Positions 48,487 to 61,936 of a stretch of 64,000 nucleotides of DNA are shown here, in pieces. The notes beneath the pieces are model-generated. The model searched no databases and was not told the origin of the DNA. It saw only the letters and a list, made by a program, of their open reading frames with translations. The first letter of the stretch is position 1, and each line of letters starts with the position of its first letter. This stretch comes from Caenorhabditis elegans (Eukaryota; Nematoda; Chromadorea; Rhabditida; Rhabditidae), in NCBI RefSeq assembly GCF_000002985.6, contig NC_003280.10, forward strand, positions 5,328,501 to 5,392,500, read 5' to 3'. A program made the position numbers and the translations under genes.

Positions 48487-48593
48487 TTAATGTTTTTTCT
48501 TGAAATTTGGGTTTTAAGCGTTTCGTTTTAGAATCGCCAGTGTATTTTTTGTGATAGTCCTATGTGCTTTAAATTATTTATTTTGAAAGGTTC

Positions 48594-48599
48594 AATAAA
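48594..48599 (+). promoter_or_regulatory. polyadenylation signal of algn-2
   Basis: AATAAA 108 bp after the algn-2 stop codon. Confidence 0.65.
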
Positions 48600-49694
48600 T
48601 TATATTTTATGACCGAACACATTATATTCTCAGTTGTTATCTTATATATCCACACCGGAATGTTGAATATCTGACCATATATATTTAGAATGTTGCGGTA
48701 ATTTTTTTGTTGCTGTGGAATTTTATTTTATTTTTATTTTTCATAGTTTCAACATTTTACAATTTATTGAAATTTATGGGTTTTAATTGTTATATTTGGC
48801 GTTTTTCGTTTACTTTTTCGATAAAAATAAATTCAGTTAAAAACTAAGTTATAACAATGAAAACACATAAATTTGAACAAATCGTAGAAAAATCACTACA
48901 AATTTGACAGATTTTATGGGTTCTATCGCGATTTATTGAAATTAACGTCTTTTAATTGTTTTATTTTAGTTTTTTAGATAAATACTGTTTTCAAACGAAA
49001 AACTTTGAAAAATCGATAAATCTCGCAGTACTCCTGAAAGGCACACACTCGTTTGTACTTAAGAAAAATTGTCGCGACGAGACCAACTGTCCAACTACGG
49101 TAGTTTTCAAAATACGCGGTTCACCGCAAAGTCAAATTGCGGACCTGAACATTTTTTTATTTTTCCCGCAAACTTTTTTTTTCAATTTTGCCTAAAGCGC
49201 TCGAATAAACATGAAAGTCTCGTGTTTCCTTCCATCCAGACCTCTCATTTTTCAATTTTAAAACTAAAAGCACTTTTTGACCTACTTTTTGTCGCAACCG
49301 CCAAAACTCGCTTCCAGAATTATTCCCTTTTTAGGATTTTCGACGCAACATCTCCAACCGGTTAGTTTTTTCGCAGATTTTCTCGCATTCGCGTAGTTTC
49401 ACTTGTTTACTTCGTGGCGCCTCGTTTTTTTCCGCTCTCTCGTCTGACCACCTTCATATTTATTGATCTGCGCCTAGCGGCGCCCGTTGAAATACTCCAC
49501 ATTTTTTTGCAATCTTGTCTGCGAGTTCAGGTTATTTTCGACTTTTATGAAAGCTTGCTAGGAAGCCATAGCAACCGGGGAAGAATACGCTAGCCAAATG
49601 AGAGATAGAATCGATCAGCTAAATTTAAGATAAATAGTGAATTCGAATTCTAAGACCTGCTCGACCAGCTGAAATTCTAAAACTCTGCGCCAAG

Positions 49695-49706
49695 ATGTAT
49701 AGACAG
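49695..49706 (+). CDS. prdx-2: candidate alternative first exon of prdx-2 (MYRQ)
   Basis: ATG plus three codons ends in phase 0 at a GTAATA donor. Splicing to the TTTTTAG acceptor just before 50342 would add four residues to PRDX-2. Support is the donor and phase only. Confidence 0.35.
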
Positions 49707-49922
49707 GTAATAATATTTGAATTTTCTTTAAAAGTGACCTTGAACCCTAAGATTTTCGCTCCTCCTAAACGTTGTAGTCTGTTACTCCCTGCCGCGACAA
49801 TTGTCAGCAAAAATCGCGTCACATGATGATGAAAGTTTGTGGCAATGTTATAAAAAGACTGACCTTATTTCGTTTCTTGGAAGATGCAAAGAAATGTTTA
49901 TTAAAAATTGCAGTGTGAAATC

Positions 49923-49940
49923 ATGTCTCTCGCTCCAAAG
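49923..49940 (+). CDS. prdx-2: candidate alternative first exon of prdx-2 (MSLAPK)
   Basis: Six codons end in phase 0 at a GTGCAT donor. Joining to the acceptor before 50342 would give a 201-residue PRDX-2 isoform with six extra N-terminal residues. I recall isoforms of about this length for this gene; the splice itself is inferred. Confidence 0.45.
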
Positions 49941-50341
49941 GTGCATTTCTTATTTGTTTTTTAAAAATATATTTGGTTACTTAGATATTAATTTAAATCA
50001 CGGAAAAGTTTAAACCCCTCGATTTCTGTTATTTAACATGATCACTCACTTTTATAACAATTAATTTGGTTTTTCAAAGATGTTCCCAGAATGTTTTATT
50101 AGTTCTCATTTCGTCCTCCGATTTTTTTTCTTTCGTCGCTCTCCAATTTTGCCAATGTATTTCATTCCCATTAGATAAGCACCGCCCGTCACCTTATTCT
50201 CCTTCTTTTCACATTGCAAACAAATTCGTTGCCGTTGGGTTTCAATATCCTTTTCATTTTTTGTCGTATTGTTGTTCTTGTGATTGTGGTTGTTATTTTA
50301 TCGCGGTATTATTTTTTTTTGTTAAACTAATTAATTTTTAG

Positions 50342-50993
50342 ATGTCGAAAGCATTCATCGGAAAGCCAGCTCCACAATTCAAGACTCAAGCCGTCGTTGA
50401 TGGCGAGTTCGTTGATGTTTCGCTCTCTGACTACAAGGGAAAATACGTTGTGCTCTTCTTCTACCCACTTGACTTCACTTTCGTGTGCCCAACCGAGATT
50501 ATCGCCTTCTCTGACCGTGCTGAGGAGTTCAAGGCTATCAACACCGTTGTGCTCGCCGCTTCCACCGACTCTGTCTTCTCTCACTTGGCATGGATCAACC
50601 AGCCACGCAAGCACGGAGGACTCGGAGAGATGAACATTCCAGTTCTCGCTGACACCAACCACCAAATCTCCCGTGATTACGGAGTTCTCAAGGAGGACGA
50701 AGGAATTGCTTTCCGTGGTGAGTTATATTCTGAATGGAATCCTTCATATTTTCGTACTTTATTTGAAAAATAAAATTTCAGGACTCTTCATCATCGACCC
50801 ATCACAAAACCTCCGTCAAATCACCATCAATGATCTTCCAGTCGGACGCTCTGTTGATGAGACTCTTCGTCTTGTTCAGGCCTTCCAGTTCGTCGAGAAG
50901 CACGGAGAGGTTTGCCCAGCTGGATGGACTCCAGGATCCGACACCATCAAGCCAGGAGTCAAAGAAAGCCAAGAGTACTTCAAGAAGCACTAA
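50342..50993 (+). CDS. prdx-2: PRDX-2, typical 2-Cys peroxiredoxin
   Basis: Exons 50342-50717 and 50782-50993 give 195 residues. The enzyme reduces hydrogen peroxide using thioredoxin and acts as a peroxide sensor. The peroxidatic Cys49 sits in FTFVCPTEI and the resolving Cys170 in GEVCPAGW. The GGLG motif ([10 protein letters not shown]) and the C-terminal YF motif (EYFKKH) are both present; together they mark eukaryotic 2-Cys enzymes prone to hyperoxidation. Codon use is visibly biased to C-ending codons (GTC, CTC, ATC), unlike neighbouring genes, as expected for a very highly expressed worm gene. The acceptor TTTTTAG abuts the ATG. Confidence 0.97.
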
Positions 50994-51527
50994 ATGTCTT
51001 ACATCTCTAATTTCCCCCGTATCCCTAGTATTTATCTGAACGGTTTATTTATACTCATTTTTCATTTTGATACTGAAATTCTGAAATTCATGAAATTGCT
51101 TGATAACCGTAAAATAAACTCGGTATTCGAATATAACTGTTTCTGTTCAGGAACAAACAATATGTGTCGAGACTCTCTCTCTGTTACTTTTTTGTCACTT
51201 TCCTAGACCGCCCGTGTTAGTCGGTGCGCGCGCATCGTCGTCCTGTACAGTGTTTGTGAGGGTCACCTGTGATTATTCATTTCTCTATGCCTCTTCAAAG
51301 CTGGGCCGCTCTCACTGACCTGTACACTTGGACAAAATGGGGGTGTTCGATAGAGCGTCAATGCATATATAGCTATAACAGTGTGTGTGTGTGTATGTGC
51401 ATGTTTATTCATGAGTCATTTTTCCCTTTTTTACTCTAATACTGCCAACTCGTCACTGTTTCAGTTTCGCAGTTTTCGTTCAGAACTCCTTTTTTTGAAC
51501 CGTTTTTAGTTCAATTTTTATTTCAGA
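50994..51527. other. prdx-2 3' UTR and pkc-3 upstream region
   Basis: About 530 bp. A polyadenylation signal AATAAA lies at 51113-51118, and a GT-rich microsatellite at about 51379-51400. The pkc-3 ATG is preceded by a TTTCAG site at 51521-51526. Confidence 0.6.
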
Positions 51528-55132
<3,605 letters not shown>

Positions 55133-55703
55133 TTCCCCCACCATCCCCCGAGTCCCAAATATTTATTTTCTTCGGTATACTTTTTTGTGATTTTTATTAT
55201 TATTCTCGAATCCCATCTCCTTCGCCCACTGTCTTATACGATACTATGACACACTAACTCGTGGCATAATCAGTATCCTAACTTATTTTCTTTTTCTCAA
55301 CATCTGTTATACATTTTCTCGCAACAATCACTTCTACTCGTCTTGTGGTATCTTACAATCCCGAAAAGGTTGTGATTTTTTTTGGTTTCTGTTAAAATCT
55401 AGACTATTCATACTTGCTAGGAATACCTAATGCTTGATGACCTCCCCTTCTAAATACACCTTCTTGTTACTTTTCTTGTCAGCTCATTCATTTCCCTGAA
55501 ATATATGTAAAATTGCGGCGAAGACTACGATCAATGTAGTCTCTTCGCCATCTGACACTTCTTTTGTGCCACGTGTGGAACTCGATTTAACTTCAATTCA
55601 ATTTACATGTTCTTCCATTTGACCACTTCCCTTACTTATTTATTGACAAACAAAAAAAAATTGCATTTCAATGGTCTTTATCAGTTCTAATGTGGGCGCC
55701 AAT
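55133..55703. other. convergent 3' regions of pkc-3 and ccpp-6
   Basis: About 570 bp between two stop codons facing each other. It is pyrimidine-rich on the plus strand, as expected for the pkc-3 3' UTR. I see no coding exon. Confidence 0.55.
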
Positions 55704-58700
55704 TCATTTCATCATCACAGTCTGAATCACCTTCCTCGCTTGCTTTTTCAAAGTTTTCTGGGCGCGGGCGGGTAGAAAAGTCTTAAAGGGACGTTCGAGC
55801 ACAATCTCTCGTAGTCCACAGTCGGCTTCATAGAAGTTGAGAAGTGCTCTGCAAAATGCCTCGCCGAGAGCTTCATCTGAAAATTGAACCAAGTTACAGT
55901 AGGAAATCACTGAAAAAAAACCTACATTTATATTGAAGATATGGCGTACAATGTTGTATTCCATTTCCAGAAGAGTCTGTATGGCGATAAGAGAAGAATG
56001 ATACTTCAAGTGTATAGCAAAGGCAGGAAAGTAGATCTCCCATCGTTCTGAAAAGTTATGAAGGGTCCTGACACGACTGGCATTTTTCTGCTACAGTAAC
56101 CCAGCGTGTTTTTCTCAACTCCGTGTTTCCCAATGTATTCATTTTGAAAATATGCATATATTTTCTAGAAACATCATTATAAAACCACACAAAATATTGA
56201 GAAAATGTTGCAAAATAGAGATTGAAAGTAAAAGGTACTGTTGCTGGAAATGTTCACTCACGCCAGGACCCACAGTCGTGTTTTTGCACGCAGATACTAC
56301 GGATGACCATGTGAGAAATTACTAGCTATTGCAAAATTCATATCGTGGCAAGACCCATCAAATTAAAATCACGACTATTCGAAATCCATAATAAATTATT
56401 CGTTCCCTTCCATATAAAAAATCTCACCTTCTGCCAGTACCAGCCTTCTCCACATCCGTGTTGAATTGAGTGAACTCGAGCGAATAATCTTCGGAAAGAT
56501 CTGCCAGCAAATGCGGAAGCCATAACTGCCGGAAAGTCGATTTTTCTTCGACCGAAAATTAGAAAAAAATGTTTCAGAAAATTTAAATTTTGTGGTCATT
56601 GCAAAGTTGAGCGAAACTATGAAAAGATTAGGGTTTAAAATTGTGAAATGCTGTAGATAACTGCTAAGTTTCGGTAGTATCAAGACCGGGTACTTTGTTT
56701 AAAATCGCTAAGTTCTTCAATCGGCTAATATCGGGTCTCGCCACGGACAAAATATTTTCAATAGTTGCTGTACCCCTTCAAGAAATACAGTAACTCATAA
56801 CTGATTCTTGAAGTTGCCCGAACCAATTCACAAAAAAATTCACAACTTACAGCTGACATATTCACATTTCCATACAAAAAACAATTTGGCTTCTGAGAAT
56901 GGGCATGTAGATCAACGTAGATTACAGTTTGGGCTTGCTGAAATATTCAAGAACAGATCCTAAAACTTCTACAAATTATTGATTCATTTATTCCTAAAAT
57001 TGACACATAACAGTGAGCATGGCAACTTTCCCACAATGTTTCAATTTAACCATAGTCTACAGTAATCTAGGATTTTGATCGCTTCGAGATACAGTCAACT
57101 TGAATGTATCATGGGAATTGCAAAAAAAAATTGATGAAAATGCTCAAAAGTCCTACAAAACACTGAATATGTATATCGATAAATTCCCAATATCGATAAA
57201 TTTAACAGCTCTCACCGGATTATTATCATATTGCGTCAGTAAATTCTTCACAGCATAAATTGAAGGATGAGCCCAATCTGAAGGGGTTCTCCACATTCTA
57301 TTCAAGTCATGACCCATTAGAGAACATCTGAAATGACCTTCTGATAAGGTAGGCACTGTAGGTAGGTACGCCTTTATGCCTGGGCCGAGAGGTTGTTGGT
57401 GACGAGGAATGCCTACCTAGGCTGTTTGCAAAAAGTTACCTATAATTTCCGAGAAAAACGCCATCTGGATTAAGCATTGGAATAATTTTGAAACAATAAA
57501 CTTTTCTCAACTTCTGTGCTCGATCATCTTTGGAAACAAGAAATTCAATAATTCCATGCATAACATGACTACTCGGTGACTCTCCAGGATGAACTCGCGC
57601 AGTTAGAAAAATCATTTTCTTGGATCCTTGGAATGTGTCAGGTGTTGCATCAATTGTTATCAAGTCGACACGACGTTTTTGCTGAATTATTTTCCAAAAA
57701 GTTTCAGACTATTCCATGAATATTTCCAATTTACCACAGTTTGAACCAAAAGATCTCTATGAAAAAATGGGTATTTTCTGGATTCCAACTCATTCAACCA
57801 TATCTGCATTTGTCCATAAGTATACGGTATACAGTATGCAAATTGAACAGGATCTGGTGATTCAAATATGAAAGCAAATGAAAGAATCCAACGATCATTG
57901 TGTTGGGAACTACGGTAGTAGTAGATATGGCGAGATGGGATTCGAGCCCTAAAATGTTGAAATGGCTCTTTAAAATAGAAAATCGAGGGGTTTTCATCAT
58001 ACCAACTATTTTGAGCATTTGATTTGACTACAGGTGCTGCAATTCCCATTTCGAATAGTGTTCTTTGTTTTGAAAAGTTCACAATATTGAAGATCGCCCG
58101 CTGAAGAATTTGCAAATTTGATAATAAAATTTTAAAGTTTAAACTGCATAATTACACTAATTTTCAAATAGTACCCAGTCAAAAAGGTGTGCGCCTTCAA
58201 TCAATACAGTAACCGCCGGTAACTTTCAAAACGAGGAATGGGTTACTGTATTCTTAAAGGCACACACCTTTTAGCGCGGAAAATAGAGTACTGTAGCTAG
58301 GAAAAAAGTTGTCTCAAAATGTTCTCCCCGAAAATAAAGAACATATTTAGGTATACTGGAAAATTCGTAAATATTTCAGAACCATGGCCATTGCAGAAAA
58401 AAACTGAAAACCTACAGTAACCCGTAGGGTATTGAATTTTTTTAAAAATCGCTGCGAGACCCGACGTTTCCGCCTCAGATCCAGTTTTCGAATATCAATA
58501 ATAAATACAAATTCTTCAAACATTTACCTGATTTTCAGATGCATTTTTGCATTCAAAATAGAACCAAACTCTATATTTATTATTCAAAGTGTCAGGTCGA
58601 ATGAATAAATCATATTCTGAACAGGAAACTTTGTCGACTCGTCCCAAATTTCCTTAAAATTTAAACTTTTTAAATATTCAAAAAATAATAATATAATTAC

Positions 58701-58817
58701 TTCCTTGTTTGTCTATAATTGAATTTAAAACTAACCAGATTCAAAACTTGCTTCAAAAACCAAATTTCCCTGACCAGGAATTGTATCAGGATAGCTGACA
58801 TTTCCAACATAGCCCAT
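55704..58817 (-). CDS. ccpp-6: CCPP-6, cytosolic carboxypeptidase (AGBL4/CCP6 type)
   Basis: Ten exons (58817-58736, 58652-58528, 58100-58003, 57948-57735, 57681-57440, 57327-57216, 56937-56851, 56525-56428, 56047-55926, 55876-55704) join in phase to 450 residues. The M14 metallopeptidase removes glutamates from polyglutamylated tubulin, shaping cilia and axonal microtubules. Residues 1-170 are the CCP-specific N-terminal domain (ESGNLGRVDKVS, FNIVNFSKQ, SFAFIFESPDPVQFAYCIPYTY). Zinc ligands are His~204 and Glu~207 in ARVHPGES and His~302 in VDLHAHS; PMLNPDGVFLGNYR holds the substrate-binding region, and the catalytic Glu~367 lies in CYTLEVSF. Exon 4's upstream intron is 54 bp and open in frame, so retention would insert 18 residues. 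The exact N-terminus is uncertain: the frame stays open above ATG 58817. Confidence 0.92.
57350..57425. repeat. TAGG/CCTA hairpin filling ccpp-6 intron 5
   Basis: GTAGGCACTGTAGGTAGGTA at the left and GAATGCCTACCTAGGC at the right can pair. Most of this 112-bp intron is the repeat. It resembles the element near 2545-2722. Confidence 0.6.
58178..58274. repeat. inverted repeat in ccpp-6 intron 2
   Basis: AAAAAGGTGTGCGCCTTCAA followed by CAGTAACC (about 58180-58214) is mirrored by GGTTACTGTATTCTTAAAGG and CACACACCTTTT (about 58240-58272), leaving a loop of about 25 bp. Confidence 0.75.
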
Positions 58818-59159
58818 ATTGAAAATGAAATTTTGTTTTTTTGAAAACCAGACCTGAGCTCCGACACCGGAAGCCGGAAGTGTGGTTGGGTGAACATTTC
58901 TAACTGCTTTGACACTTGAGCCAATTTATTCAAGAGAAAAAAGTTTGGAACAATATTGACGGACAGAATTTCGATTTATTTTAACAGTTCTCTTGGAGAA
59001 ATTAGATGGAAAATTGGAAATCATATATATTACTTGTCTTGTTGGAGGCAACTGGAAAAAAAAGACGTTTGAAATTTCAGGATCAGTGAGTAAATCATAG
59101 TAAAAACGAAAACGAAAACGAAAAATAATCAGAAATCGAAGAGGAAATTTTTTCGGAAT
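58818..59159. other. rsp-4 3' region and ccpp-6 upstream spacer
   Basis: About 340 bp between two minus-strand genes. It would carry the rsp-4 3' UTR, and possibly intercistronic sequence if rsp-4 and ccpp-6 share an operon. No separate gene is seen. Confidence 0.5.
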
Positions 59160-60326
59160 TTAGCGGGAGTTGGAACGGCTACGACTTGGCGAACGAGATG
59201 CCGAGCGGCTTCTGGAACGGCGTTCCTTTGGAGATCCATCCTCACGTGGTGGCGGTGAACGAGATCGGGAACGAGAGTTGTCACGACGATCCGGTGAATC
59301 TCTGCGATCACGAGATGGTGGTGAACGAGTACGACTACGAGAACGTCGCGGCTGAAATTATTTAAATACATTGGTGACATTAAAAGTAACTTACAGATCT
59401 TGAGCGAGAATATCTTGGAGATCTGGAGCGTCTTCTCGGTGAGCGGGATCTGAAATTTATTAAGTTTTTAAAAGAATCAAGTTTTTGATAGAGTACAAAA
59501 TACATTACTCGCTGTGAATGTTCTATTCGATAGAAAGAAGTGACAACTCAAAGACAAAGAACAACGTCTATCAATACAGTTTGCCACCGAAAGTTGAATT
59601 TCAGCAACAAACTGTAGAATATGCCGATTGAAAATATTCGGGCACTTACAAAATTGTTTTCTGCCTTTTCCACACTGTCGCCGCTGGTTTCATTCAGCAG
59701 ACACAGCAACATCAAAACTGCTTTTCTCTGCATTTTCAGCAATTCTGCTACTCAAGTGTCACTCAGCAAGCATTTACAGCTTCAACAGCAGCAAAAATTC
59801 AGCTCAGCTCAGCAACATCTGGCTCTGCTGCTGTTCTATAAATAAGTCAGGAAGACAAGGGTTCCATTAAGTCTCGCGCCTAATTTTTGAGCACAACTAC
59901 AAGGGGAATCAACTGAGTATACTAACCTTCTACGTCCACCACCACCTCCACGGCCTCCTCTCTCATCCGATGGTCGATCATACTTTGCAAGAGTCACACG
60001 TAACTCGCGTCCATCAACCAACTTTCCGTCTGTGCGGTCCAATGCGTGCTCAGCATCACGACGTCTAAAATAATATTGATTTTCTGATGTTTTCTCTCCA
60101 ATAGTTCCAATTTAACTTACTCATAAAATCTAACGAATCCGAATCCTTTCGATTGGCGAGAGTACTTGTCCCTTGGAATGTGAACATCTCCAATGTCTCC
60201 GTATCGCTCAAAAGTTCGACGCAAATCGTTGGGCGTTGTTTGGTACGACAAGTTGTCGATTTTCAGCGAAGTTAGACCATTGATATCCGGTGCGGCACGA
60301 CGATCACCACCTCCTCCACGGCTCAT
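59160..60326 (-). CDS. rsp-4: RSP-4, SR splicing factor (SRSF2/SC35 type)
   Basis: Exons 60326-60121, 60064-59927, 59449-59395 and 59351-59160 give 196 residues. Residues ~19-97 are one RNA-recognition motif with RNP2 LKIDNLSY and RNP1 [11 protein letters not shown] Gly-rich hinge follows, then an Arg/Ser-rich tail ([18 protein letters not shown] and similar) ending NSR. SR proteins bind exonic enhancers and recruit U1 and U2AF. The start context AATG follows a TTTCAG site, suited to trans-splicing. The ATG lies 91 bp after the stop of the upstream Nudix gene, strongly suggesting a shared operon. Intron 2 (59450-59926, 477 bp) is much longer than the others. Confidence 0.95.
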
Positions 60327-60416
60327 TTCTGAAATGAAAATCATTTATGAATTGAATATAGCTAACAGAAACGCGAAAATAAGAGGAGAACATGAGAAAA
60401 GAGAGACATGTGGTAG

Positions 60417-61373
60417 TTAATGAGAATGAGATTCTTTTAGAAGATCAATAAAATGAGAATGAGAAGCGTAAAGTGGCTCATTTGAATTAACTGCAATCCA
60501 GCGTAAAGCTTTAGCATCATCTCCTGCTTGAAGAGCCACATTTTTCAGAAGGCCTTTTGAATCATGAAAATTGAAAACAACAGTCTCCATCCATGCGTTA
60601 TCAGTGTTACGTGGGTCATCAACGTAACCTCTGTAAATGAAACATTGAGTGGGATAAAAGAGCTGTGAATGCACCTGTATAACTCTTTACCATTATTCCA
60701 CAATTCATCAAGATTTTCAGAATCGACAATTCCATGCATTGCTTCTTCTGCGAATTCGCGCCGTAGAGTTTGTGAAACATGCTCTCCAGCATCCACCATT
60801 CCTCCAGGAATTGCCCACTCGCCATTGTCATGACGTTGAACTGCAACAAACTCCAAATCACCATTGTCGTTTGTTCTAGAAACGATCGGATCTGCTGCGT
60901 GGTTTGGACCCCAACGACCAAGCAAACCACGACCAGAAAGTCCCGTACGTCCAATAGGATTTAGTGGGCGAAGGGTGACAGGATCAAATGAGTACTGACT
61001 GGAAGGTTTCTTGATTGATTGAGTATATACACTCATAAACGCACCAAACATATGACACTCTATTGATTTTCCCATCGATCGCATTCCAAGACGGTTGGAA
61101 CGTTTTCTCATCGATTTCTGGGTCTGCCCAAACAGCTCCATCAACTTTTGGATCGGTGTGAGCCGGAGGATTGTATCCTGACCATTCTTGGCTCCATTTG
61201 ACAAGATTATCAGGCACATTTAGTCGGTGAATGTTACTACCAAGGTAAACCGTATCTAGAGGTTAAATTTGTATTTAATGTTAGATTAATACATTGTTTA
61301 TACCGATATTTCTGCATTTTTGATGAACGAAACTCATTATCGGACGACACAAAAGATGATTCCAAATTGTCAT
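60417..61373 (-). CDS. NUDT9-type ADP-ribose pyrophosphatase (Nudix hydrolase)
   Basis: Exons 61373-61304, 61255-61059, 61009-60675 and 60630-60417 give 271 residues. The enzyme hydrolyses ADP-ribose to AMP and ribose-5-phosphate. Family features: the N-terminal [13 protein letters not shown] and WSGYNPPA segment, then [20 protein letters not shown] with HAADPI, near-invariant in NUDT9 and the TRPM2 NUDT9-homology domain. The Nudix box is [20 protein letters not shown] followed by EAM, with the RE..EE residues needed for metal binding, so catalysis is expected. Intron 2 is 49 bp. I set the exon-3 start at 61009 because a nearby alternative acceptor breaks the frame. A transmembrane channel region is absent. 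rsp-4 follows 91 bp downstream. Confidence 0.92.
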
Positions 61374-61936
61374 AAATTGCCCAAAAATCGATAATCTTGG
61401 TTAGTGAGTGTAAAAATGCGGCAGAAAACTTTTGAATTAGAGAAATACGAAGAGTTTCGAGAAATTATGAGAGCAGTGATATTAAAAGTTGATGGAAATC
61501 TTGAAAAAAAGAGAAAATAATTTGTAAAAGATAAGTATCGAGAAAAATCGAAGGAAACAAGAATGATGGCCAGCGGAGACGTTTAAAACGAAGTGTGCGT
61601 TCTTAGTGAACACAAGAGTTGCGTCAGCACCGAAAATGTGTCAGCAAGGAAAGAGGAGGGAATTCGAAAAATAGTTTTTGACTCGTCGTTTAATAACGAT
61701 TGAAAACATGGTACATAATATGAAACCAAAAGACACTCGAACGATATCATTTTATTCATAAGCGAATGCATTAAATAAACTACCGGCTGCATACATATAT
61801 ACCGCACAAAATTCGATGAGATACGCGAAAGAAAGCGAATAAATATTCAAGTGAGACTAACCATATATGAAAAGACTATTAAAGAAATGTTCAATATGCA
61901 AAAATTAAATAGGACATGGATCTCCTGAGATGCCAA
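61374..61936. other. brap-2 3' region and Nudix-gene upstream region
   Basis: About 560 bp between two minus-strand genes. It carries the brap-2 3' UTR at its right end and probably the promoter of the Nudix/rsp-4 unit. Open frames such as 61583-61807 lack any support. Confidence 0.5.

Larger units (their letters stand above)
48487..50341. promoter_or_regulatory. algn-2 3' region and prdx-2 upstream region
   Basis: About 1.85 kb. The first ~120 bp are the algn-2 3' UTR. The rest is AT-rich with dispersed-repeat fragments near 48880-49110. From about 49370 it becomes richer in GC and promoter-like. Two tiny exons that could provide alternative prdx-2 N-termini lie at 49695-49706 and 49923-49940. 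Confidence 0.5.

Noticed and set aside
60983-61058. Alternative acceptor in the Nudix gene giving a longer or shorter exon 3
   Set aside because: Using the TTCCAG acceptor near 61000 shifts the frame to an early stop; the 49-bp intron with AAG at 61010 keeps the conserved frame.
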